Positions 56,259 to 64,000 of a stretch of DNA of 64,000 bases are shown here, in pieces; positions within the stretch are counted from its first letter, which is position 1; the number at the start of each line of letters is the position of its first letter. Under the pieces are notes generated by a model. It was not told the DNA's origin. It did no database searches and was given only the letters and a program-made list of their open reading frames with translations. The stretch spans positions 5,580,001 to 5,644,000 of the forward strand of contig JBHGNT010000017.1 of assembly GCA_043228905.1 (NCBI GenBank), written 5' to 3'. The stretch is from Azolla caroliniana (taxonomy: Eukaryota; Polypodiophyta). The position numbers and the translations under genes were made by a program.

Positions 56259-58667
56259 ATGGACGAATCGTTTGGCGGCATGTTCAAGCTCACTGGCTCC
56301 AACTATTCAGTGTGGAAGTCGAAGATGAGGGACATGCTCGTGGTTAAAGACCTCTGGCTGCCGGTTCAGTTCGGGGACAAGAGACCGGACAAAATCGACG
56401 CCGCGATATGGGAGGTGATGCACATGAAGACAACGGCGTACATACGGTGCTTCATCGACATGAGCCTGTACAACAACTTCAATGAAGAGAGCAAGGCTCA
56501 TGAGCTCTGGGAGAAGATCGGCATAATGTTCCAGAACAAAAATGCTGTCAATCAGGTGTCGGTATTCCGGAAGCTAGTAAGACTCCGGTACCAAGATGGC
56601 TCCAGCATGGCGGAGCATATGAATGCCTTCCAGGGGCTGATTCACCAGGCAACGTCATTGGAAGTACCTCTTGCCGATGAGGTCCTAGCGCTGCTCCTGC
56701 TCGGTTCCCTCCCGGATAGCTGGGAGACGTTGGTTGTCACTTTGGGCAACGCCGGGCCGGAAGGAAAACGGTTATCCCTAGCAAGAGTAAAGTCGAGCTT
56801 GCTAAATGAGGAGGCTCGTCGGAAAGACAAAGATACGAGCTCCGACTCCAAAGCGCTCCTTACCGAATCGGAACGCGGAAGACATAGAAACCGTAGTCCC
56901 CAGAACCGGGAGAAGTCGGGGACACGGTCAAAGTCAAGGGGGAGGCCTACTTGCTTCTATTGCGGCAAGCCGGGGCACTTCCAAAAGAACTGTCGGCATT
57001 TCCGTAAAGACAAGGAAACCGACGGTACCGATTCGAAGCAAACCCCGAACCGAAACGGTACAGACCGGAATGGTAAAGACCGGAGGGGGCTGGACCGAAA
57101 GGGAACGACGGCAATTGCGGCAAGTGAAGAGGAGTTGATGCTCATCACCGAGGAGAGTGAGATAAACCATGCCGGCGACGAGATGACCTGGGTGGTAGAC
57201 TCCGGAGCGTCGTTCCACCTTACCCCGGACCGGAAATGCTTCTCATCCTACTCAGCCGGTGATCACGGCTGTGTCCGGATGGGGAATGAAGGAACATGCC
57301 GAATTGTCGGCATAGGAGACGTGTGGCTGACAACACCAACCGGATGCAAGTTGTTGTTGAAGGATGTCCGACACGTTCCGGAAGTTCGTCTGAACCTGAT
57401 ATCAGCCGGTCGGCTAGATGATGAGGGCTACACGGGTAGCATCCGGAACGGTGTCATGAAGTTCAGCAAAGGGAGCCTGATTGTGGCTCGCGCCCGGAAG
57501 GTAAACACACTGTACCTGATGAATGCCCGGTTATGTCCGGAAGAAGTGAACGTGGCTTCCGACACTGCCGGTGAGCTGTGGCACAAGAGGCTATGTCACA
57601 TGAGTGAGAAGGGGATGAAGAGGCTTGCAGACGACAACCTCATTCCAGTGAAGAACGTGCATTTAGAGAAGTGCACTGATTGTCTGGCCGGTAAGCAGAA
57701 CCAGACCTCCTTCCGACCAAGGCCACCGATGAGACGTAATGCACCACTGGAGTTGGTGCATACGGATGTTTGTCAAGTAGACACGAAGTCACATGCCGGA
57801 GCGCAGTACTTCGTGACGTTCATAGATGACCACAACCGGAAGTTGTGGGTCACACCGCTGAAGACGAAGGATCAGGTGTTATCAGTCTTCAAAGAGCTCC
57901 ACGCGAGAGTGGAAAGAGAAACCGGCCGGAAGCTGAAGGCGGTTCGAGCAGATAACGGAGGTGAATACCGTGGGCAGTTCGAGGAGTACTGCCGCTCGAA
58001 GGGAATCCGGCTCGAATTTACCGTGCCGAAGACGCCGGAACTAAACGAGATGGCCGAGAGGATGAACCGGACCATAATGGAGAGGGTCCGGAGTATGCTA
58101 GCGCATGCAAAACTACCCAAGAAGTTTTGGGCTGAGGCACTGTCGACGGCGACATATGTGATAAACAGATCACCCTCAGTACCCTTGGACGGAGACACGC
58201 CACAGAGAGTATGGACAGGTAAGGAAGTGTCCTACCGGCATCTGAGGGTGTTCGGGTGTCTCGCGTACGTGCATGTAGCAAAGGACCGGAGAGGAAAGTT
58301 AGATCCAAAGACCCGGCCATGCATATTCCTCGGTTACGGTGACGATGAGTTCGGCTACCGAGTGTGGGACCCGGTCGACAAGAAGGTATTCCGGAGTCGA
58401 GATATTATCTTCATGGAGGACAAGACGCTCGCCGACTGGGAGTCGGAGAAGAAGATAATGAACTCCGAGTCGACCGGTAAGGATAGACTCTACAATGAGC
58501 AGACCCAACCGGCAAGAGACCGGTTAGCACTCGAGGAACCAGCCGGTTACGGTGAGGATACCGAACCGGCAGAAGAAGAAGTAGAGGAAGCTGAGACCGG
58601 AACTGGTCAAGACCCCGAATCGGATTCGGATGAAGAGCAAATGGAGGAATCGGTTACCAAAGCCTGA
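56259..58667 (+). CDS. Element D Gag-protease-integrase polyprotein, intact up to the deletion
   Basis: An open frame of 802 residues. The Met at 56259 is used because it is the first after the primer-binding site. It carries UBN2-type Gag (about 1-215), a zinc knuckle CFYCGKPGHFQKNC (about 231-244), and a protease with VDSGAS (Asp about 313). A pre-integrase domain with LWHKRLCH (about 440) comes next. The integrase has HTD (about 501), RADNGGEY (about 563) and an AERMNR Glu (about 598). The usual QNG before the last motif reads LNE. An acidic linker ends at VTKA, where the sequence jumps to the far end of pol and meets a stop. No stop interrupts the first 800 codons, so this product might still be made. 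Confidence 0.9.
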   Translation: MDESFGGMFKLTGSNYSVWKSKMRDMLVVKDLWLPVQFGDKRPDKIDAAIWEVMHMKTTAYIRCFIDMSLYNNFNEESKAHELWEKIGIMFQNKNAVNQVSVFRKLVRLRYQDGSSMAEHMNAFQGLIHQATSLEVPLADEVLALLLLGSLPDSWETLVVTLGNAGPEGKRLSLARVKSSLLNEEARRKDKDTSSDSKALLTESERGRHRNRSPQNREKSGTRSKSRGRPTCFYCGKPGHFQKNCRHFRKDKETDGTDSKQTPNRNGTDRNGKDRRGLDRKGTTAIAASEEELMLITEESEINHAGDEMTWVVDSGASFHLTPDRKCFSSYSAGDHGCVRMGNEGTCRIVGIGDVWLTTPTGCKLLLKDVRHVPEVRLNLISAGRLDDEGYTGSIRNGVMKFSKGSLIVARARKVNTLYLMNARLCPEEVNVASDTAGELWHKRLCHMSEKGMKRLADDNLIPVKNVHLEKCTDCLAGKQNQTSFRPRPPMRRNAPLELVHTDVCQVDTKSHAGAQYFVTFIDDHNRKLWVTPLKTKDQVLSVFKELHARVERETGRKLKAVRADNGGEYRGQFEEYCRSKGIRLEFTVPKTPELNEMAERMNRTIMERVRSMLAHAKLPKKFWAEALSTATYVINRSPSVPLDGDTPQRVWTGKEVSYRHLRVFGCLAYVHVAKDRRGKLDPKTRPCIFLGYGDDEFGYRVWDPVDKKVFRSRDIIFMEDKTLADWESEKKIMNSESTGKDRLYNEQTQPARDRLALEEPAGYGEDTEPAEEEVEEAETGTGQDPESDSDEEQMEESVTKA

Positions 58668-59374
58668 AGACAAAAGGAGAGAAGGCAGATATGATGAAGA
58701 TTCCATATGCCTCTGCCGTCGGGAGCTTGATGTACGCAATGGTTTGTACCCGACCGGACATTGGATACGCAGTCGGAGTGGTGAGCCGGTTCATGAGTAA
58801 TCCCGGCAAGGAGCATTGGAACGCGGTCAAATGGATACTCCGGTATTTGAAGGGCACTTCAAATATGTGTCTCCGATTCGGCACCGGAAAACCTCAACTG
58901 GACGGTTTCACCGATTCAGACATCTCGGCTGATGTGGATACCAGCCGGTCTACATCCGGGTATGTGATGACATATGCAGGGGGAGCTGTCTCGTGGCAGT
59001 CGAGGCTGCAGAAGACGGTTGCATTGTCAACCACAGAGGCGGAGTACATGGCGGCTGTAGAAGCCAGCAAGGAAATATTATGGATGAAGGACTTGATCGG
59101 AGAGCTCGGTATCCGACAAGAGGAATACCGACTCTACTACGACAGTCAAAGTGCCATCCACCTTGCTAAGAATGCGGCCTACCATTCCCGGACGAAGCAT
59201 ATCCAGCGGAGGTATCACTGGATCCGGGAAAGGGTAGATGACCAGGAGTTCGCACTGGCGAAGATTCACACGGCCGAGAACGGGTCAGATATGCTGACCA
59301 AAGTGCTGACACCCGACAAGTTGGACGCATGCCGGAAGAGGATCGGGCTGGAAAGACACCCCATGCCGGAGTGA
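58668..59374 (+). pseudogene. Element D pol 3' part: end of reverse transcriptase and RNase H
   Basis: In a frame different from the upstream one the sequence reads LKTKGEKADMMKIPYASAVG, the segment that normally lies after the YVDD palm and thumb. RNase H follows, with TTEAEYMAA, YYDSQSAIHLAKN and RTKHIQRRYHWIRE, up to the stop at 59374. Fingers, palm and YVDD are missing. The breakpoint is at about 58655-58668. A Met at 58691 gives 227 codons, but no independent start is expected in copia. Confidence 0.88.
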
Positions 59375-59384
59375 AGGGGGAGTT

Positions 59385-60156
59385 TGTTGGTAGACAGGTC
59401 CCTCCGGATGGGAAGGGAGAAGAACAGTGCCGACGAACAAACTCGGCCGAGGCCGACAGGCCGAGGCCGAAATGGTATGATCCGGATGAGGAGTACCCGA
59501 CTGCGGAGAGCCGGATAGGGAGTACCCGACTGCGGAGAGCCGGATGGTGTAGACCCGGTATGAACCGGATAGGGAGTACCCGACTTCGGAGAGCCGGATG
59601 GTGCAGACCCGGTATGAACCGGATAGGGAGTACCTGACTTCGGAGAGCCGGATGGTGCAGGCCCGGTATGAACCGGAGGAAGAGACATATTTGTAAATAT
59701 GTTTCTGAGAGCCCATCAAGGCAACATTTGTAAATAGCCGAAAAGTCATATTAGTATAAATATGACTTAGGGCAAACTTTTATGAGAGTTGTCGTTTTGT
59801 TGTTGTCATTCTTCCTTGTTGGTGCTAGAAGATAGAGAAGAGCGCGTAACTATACAGAGAGAGAGAGAAAGAGAGACGAGGTCATTGCCTCTGTTGTAAC
59901 CGCCGCCTGTGGCGAAGATCTGAGAGCACGAGGTCATTGCCTCAGTGATCTCACTGTTGTATATTTCTACATAGTGATAGTTTGCAGCTTGTGGGCTGCC
60001 GTGGTTTTTCCCCTATTTTGGGGTTTTCCACGTATACCTCCTGTGTACCATTTCTCCTCTTTTGTGTCGCGTTTCATTACCTGTTTTTTTCTGTGTATAA
60101 AGTGGAATCTCGGTTGTGGCCGAGTATCGGACATAAGGAATGTCGAGTTCCCAACA
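59385..60156 (+). repeat. 3' LTR of element D
   Basis: It has the same ends and the same tandem array (about 59490-59682) as the 5' LTR. It differs by about eight substitutions and a 4-bp length change in a GA run. Confidence 0.95.
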
Positions 60157-62490
60157 AGTCTCTCGTTCAGTTCGCTCAACCGAAATGATTCCGGACTCTC
60201 ATCTTGAGTCCACGCTTCATCATCCTCTACCTGGGCCGGTTTTGGCTCACTAGCCTCATCCTCCGGCATCGGGACGGGATTGGAATTCAGAGTTGGTAAG
60301 GAATACCATGATGTCGATTCATCGAACTCGACATCTCGGCTAACTCGGACCTGCTTTGTCCGGGGGTTATAACACTTATAACCCTTTTGCTCTTGAGCAT
60401 AGCCGACGAGGATGCATTTTTCCAATTGTGCATCCAGCTTCCTTCGCTTCTCATCCAGCACATGCACATATGCAATGCTACCGAATATCCTAAGGTGTCT
60501 TACATTCGGCTTGCGCCCGAAATACAGCTCGTGAGCTGACACCTTGTCACCGATCCGGTTCTGGATGTAGACTACCGTTCGGACTGCCTCCGCCCAGTAG
60601 AATTTGGGCATACTCTTCTCCTCTAGCATTGCCCTTGCCGCATCAATAAGCGACCAGTTCTTTCTCTCGGCAACACCGTTCTGTTTGCGGTGTGTATCTG
60701 CAGCTGAACTCTCGTTGAATACCCGTTTGCTACAGATAACTGTTGAATTGGCCGGAAAAGTATTCTTTCCCGCCATCCGACCGCAGGCATTTGATCTTCC
60801 TCTCCGATTCCCATTCCACCATGCTTTGGAGACTCCAGAAACACTCGAAGACTTCACTCTTCTACTGGATGAGGTAGATCCATGTGTGCCGCATATAGTC
60901 ATCGATGAAGGAGACGAAATATCGACTCCCGCCAAGACTAACATTCTGTGTCGGTCCCCTCACATTCGAATGGATTAGGTTGAGCTTGTTACAACTCCGG
61001 TTACGTTTGGCAGGGAATGGAAGCCAGTGTTGCTTCCCGAGTTGGCAGGCTTCACATACTTGGGCCTTCCGGCCGCTGAACTTCGGCAAACCGAAAACAG
61101 CTTGTTTTGTTTGCAGGTCTTGAAGCCTCCGGTAATTGATGTGGCCTATCCGCTTGTGCCACAGGTCGATGTCCGACTCGACCTTCTGTCCTTTTGCAAA
61201 TAGAGCGGTGCCGACGTCATTGGTGTCGAGGATAAACATCCTCCCGTCTCTGCGCCCTTGCGCAATAACTTCGCCCTCATCCTCAATGAAGCACCCAAGG
61301 TGCGTAAACCGCACCTGCATCCCCTGGTCAACGATCTGTCCGACCGACACCAGGTTCTTCGTGATTGTCGAAACGTGTAACACGTTCATCAACTTCCCCT
61401 TCTGTCCGACGTGGCTCAAAGGGACTTCTCCGACATGCACGATTGGGTGAGGAGTGTCATCTCCGGTTTCGACTACTCCTGGTTGATCCGGTTTTTCCAA
61501 AAAGAAGAACCACTCTTTGTGGCTCATCATGTGGTTCGACGCACCGGAGTCAACATACCACACTTCCTCCGATTTGGAAGTGTTCTTCTTCATCGAGTTC
61601 GCCTCGTGCTTCATCACCAAGGCTGGCCCGTTACCGCTCTTGGATCCTCCCGATCCCTTCGCGTAGTGCGAGCTTTGCTGGCCATCCTTGCCAGCCTTGC
61701 CGGATCCGGATTTGTCTGAATCGGCTCGTTTTCTCTGTGGCCCTTTTTGCCACAGTACCAGCATTCCGTTGTTGACTGCTCTTGCCGTCTTACGGTGTCG
61801 CCATGACTCCCCCTACCTGTGGGAGTCCCTGAACTGTGCCTTCGTTCTATGTGCCTTCGTTCTTGCTCTTGTCGGCCGCCTCCATTGCGTGCCGACCCGC
61901 CTCGTCCACCACGCCCACGGGACCGATCCGCCTCCGTGTACAGCATCCGGCTGTCAGTGGGTGCGCCAGTTGACGCACCAGCGTGGTTCTCCTCTACAAG
62001 GAGCATCGACTGTAAGTCAAAAAATGACGGCGTATTCTCCCTTGTACACACCACCGTTCGAAACGCTCTGAACTTAGACGCCAAGCCCCCAAGACAGACC
62101 TGTACCATCTCATCTTCCTCTACGGTAACGTTAATAAAGGCAAGCGAGTCACAGATGTCTTTGATCCGGGTCGTGTAATCAGCCACGGACATGTCCCTCT
62201 GTCGGACATTGCTCAACTCTTGTCGGAGTTGCAGCTTTCAAGCGGTAGTGCTTGCGGCGAAAACCTTCTTCAGGTTTCCCCAAGCCTCCTTCGGCGTCTT
62301 GGCGTCTCGAATGTGACTCAGCAGCTGGTCCCCGACACTGGATGCAAAGCAGTACATCACTCTGCTTGCAGATTGTTCCCACGTTGGGAAGTCCTCATGT
62401 GTCGTATTAGGTGTTGTTTCGTTCGTTCGTTCCACGAAACTCCAATGCCCATGCCCCAGTAGGTACTGATGCATTTTGTACAACCAGGAC
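60157..62490 (-). pseudogene. Element C gag-pol remnant: Gag to integrase
   Basis: Minus-strand blocks, from the right, are Gag (62490-62238 and 62216-61614), a damaged zinc-knuckle zone (CWYCGKKGH followed by a small deletion, about 61740), and the protease (VDSGASNHM, about 61547). Pre-integrase with LWHKRIGH and the first integrase part (…IDDYMRHTW) end at 60862. After a frame break come QNGVAERKN and the integrase end (60690-60280), then the acidic linker up to the D insertion. In the integrase HSD motif the Asp has become Asn (LIHSNV). The order and wording are those of element A. Confidence 0.9.
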
Positions 62491-62494
62491 GCGT

Positions 62495-63117
62495 TGTCGT
62501 GAAGAAAACCGACCATAGGCAGAATCAGAGAAAAAGGCGCATGAACCGGTTCTTACATGGGTGGACGCGAGAATTGATATTTTGTACATGATTCATAACT
62601 AGGTCGGCTGATGTAAATACTAGGTAGTACACATTTATTAGGGGATTTGTGCGTATCTCTGTTGAGAGGGGCATGGAATAAACTATTTAAGGAGGGAGAG
62701 AAGGAAGAAAAAGGTATCGCGCGTTGGCGAGGACGAAGTGTTGCTGCAGAACCGAGTGCCGAGCTCTCTCTCCTCCGATCATAGTTCTTTGTGGGTGTCG
62801 GGAGTTCGCTGCCTCTGCTTTCTGCTTTGTGGATAGCTCGTGTGCTTCCAGCAGAGGCTCTCCCCCCCTTTTTTTTGTTTCTTCAAGTCGAGTGATTGTC
62901 GTCTGTGTGCGTGAGTAGGACCCCGTGTCAGGTCCATTACCGGTTTGCCGGTTGTAACTGTTCGAGTTGTAAGCTATGGATTATAGTAATCGGATTCCTG
63001 TTTCTTGCTCTTGTTTTCCTTCTGTGTATCTACAACTCTCTCTATCTCACTCTCTCCTTGGTCCAAGACCCCCGTGGTCCCGCCTCTTCCTACATGCAAA
63101 CGCGAAACTTCGCGACG
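62495..63117 (+). mobile_element. Solo LTR G of the gypsy-type family seen in F
   Basis: The 623-bp block starts TGTCGTGAAG and ends CTTCGCGACG. It interrupts the Gag reading of element C near its start, with the target duplication GCGT at 62491-62494 and 63118-63121. A possible TATA (actatttaagg) lies at about 62684-62694. The first 200 bp match the palindrome arms of F, and the rest matches the right end of F (16768-17228). No internal sequence remains, so it is a product of LTR-LTR recombination. Confidence 0.9.
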
Positions 63118-63121
63118 GCGT

Positions 63122-63176
63122 AATTGCTCCGGTTGAGTTTCTCTGTGGGAAGTGAATTTGCCATACATCTGTCCAT
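63122..63176 (-). pseudogene. Element C Gag N-terminus, separated by solo LTR G
   Basis: The minus-strand Met at 63176 opens MDRCMANSLPTEKLNRSNY and continues directly into the Gag text at 62490 when G is removed. It corresponds to the start of Gag in element A. Confidence 0.85.
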
Positions 63177-63259
63177 AACTGCTTCTGTGTCTGTTCTTGC
63201 GACCTGTTAGGGTTTGCTTTTCAAGGCGAATGTTTGCAGCAGAGGTTCTCAACCCTCAC

Positions 63260-63271
63260 GCTCTGATACCA
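63260..63271 (-). other. Primer-binding site of element C
   Basis: The plus-strand ctctgatacca is the complement of the tRNA-Met primer site (tggtatcagag) and abuts the 5' LTR at 63272. Confidence 0.88.
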
Positions 63272-63696
63272 TGAAAACGTATATGTTTGTGGAAGCGTTA
63301 AAATAGAAACACAAGAAACACATAGTGAGAGAGAGAGAGTACACGGGAGAGACAGACAGAGAGAGCAGAACGTTAATTCAAAATTATATGAAATGTTCTC
63401 TGTACATACAATGGGCTTACCATCACTATTTATACAAGTCCTCATGGGACTGACAGAAGTACCGTGTACTTCAATGCTCACACAAGCATCTGACACTTAC
63501 TACGAGACTATAACTGCCTAGTAGTCTAAACTTAACACTAGGCTGCCGGTTACTGATTGGATCCGGCTAACCGGCTCCCCAGCTCACCGGCTTCGTTGTT
63601 TGCCGGCTCGGTTGCTCACCGTCATACCGATCCGTCTCGCTTACCGGCTCAGGCTTGTTCAGCCGATCCGGCTCCAGTTGAGCTTGCCGCTCAACA
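63272..63696 (-). repeat. 5' LTR of element C
   Basis: It has the same ends as the left LTR. TATA and adjacent inverted repeats are present on the minus strand (gaagtaccgtgtacttc-type text at about 63455-63480). The target duplication CTTGT follows. Confidence 0.94.
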
Positions 63697-63701
63697 CTTG
63701 T

Positions 63702-64000
63702 AAACTCCCAATTGCCATTAAAACCCTTTGAGGATGCCCTTGTTTTCTAATACAACGATAAAATTGACTATCCTTGGCTATTCCAAATAATAATTAACTA
63801 GAAAACCCTAGTGGTGATGTAAAATGATATTGCTTACAATTTCAAGAATTTTATGTACAAGTTGACTTAAAGGAGATCAAATGTGTTTGTTCATTGTAAA
63901 TCCAAGTAGATTTGGGTATAGCAATATCATACTTTAAGGAGATTAGACAAGATGATTATGGATATTATTTGAGAGTTATCAAGTAGATGAAACATATAAC
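63702..64000. other. Right flank of element C
   Basis: AT-rich single-copy-looking sequence with no gene. It joins the left flank at 52373 if element C and one CTTGT are removed. Confidence 0.5.

Larger units (their letters stand above)
55461..60156 (+). mobile_element. Element D: young Ty1/copia copy lacking the reverse-transcriptase core
   Basis: LTRs at 55461-56228 and 59385-60156 start TGTTGG and end CCAACA. The target duplication AGTCT is at 55456-55460 and 60157-60161, inside element C. The primer-binding site (tggtatcagagc) is at 56231-56242, and a purine tract (gaagggggagtt) precedes the 3' LTR. LTR copies differ at about 8 of 770 positions (near 1%). Internal length is only 3.2 kb, because the reverse-transcriptase core is absent. 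It belongs to a different copia family from A-C and E. Confidence 0.97.
52379..63696 (-). mobile_element. Element C: Ty1/copia retrotransposon, same family as A, split by D and G
   Basis: LTRs at 52379-52803 and 63272-63696 (425 bp each) have the target duplication CTTGT at 52374-52378 and 63697-63701. A primer-binding site complement (ctctgatacca) abuts the right LTR and a polypurine-tract complement (ctccccctcaa) abuts the left one. Removing D (55461-60156) and G (62495-63117) with one copy of each duplication gives about 6.0 kb, close to element A. The LTRs differ at roughly 28 of 425 positions, mostly transitions, so C is clearly older than A or D. Confidence 0.96.

Overview
This is nuclear DNA of a vascular plant. 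It carries nested LTR retrotransposons, long microsatellites, a large plant leucine-rich-repeat receptor kinase and PLS-class pentatricopeptide-repeat (PPR) genes. The wording of the PPR repeats (LKACG, EIH-type L motifs, VEAQ-VF S motifs) looks more like ferns or other non-seed plants than like flowering plants, so a fern is my best guess. That is inference only. No rRNA, tRNA, CRISPR array or bacterial feature was recognised.

Left third (about 0.6-20.1 kb), a retrotransposon nest. Minus-strand Ty1/copia element B (639-12153) is split twice. A young plus-strand copia element A (866-6780, target duplication CCAAG) sits in its RNase H tail, and solo LTR H (11411-11954) sits in its 5' LTR. A second member of the B family, element E (13217 to about 20108, minus), is inserted in a PPR pseudogene and has lost its 5' LTR together with some host sequence. 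E is itself split by composite Ty3/gypsy insertion F (14935-17228, target duplication ACGG), which holds a 401-bp near-perfect palindrome and an inverted integrase fragment.

Middle (about 20.1-52.3 kb), the gene-bearing part. It has two convincing genes, both without introns: an EMS1/EXS-like LRR receptor kinase (26246-30673, plus) and a PPR protein with 25 repeats (47261-50389, minus). The rest is AT-rich spacer with many two-copy tandem duplications, a decayed copia copy (40690-42350), a 480-bp direct duplication (37.6 and 40.2 kb), a hAT-like MITE (43724-44230) and PPR fragments.

Right part (52.4-63.7 kb), a second nest. Minus-strand copia element C (52379-63696, target duplication CTTGT) belongs to the same family as A. 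It is split by plus-strand copia element D (55461-60156, target duplication AGTCT), which has intact LTRs but no reverse-transcriptase core, and by gypsy-type solo LTR G (62495-63117, target duplication GCGT).

The least explained coding signal is a roughly 195-residue in-frame extension after RNase H in elements A and C. It has a conserved Cys/His cluster and lies between two polypurine-tract-like sequences. No reading frame is intact across any retroelement here, so all of them look non-autonomous now.
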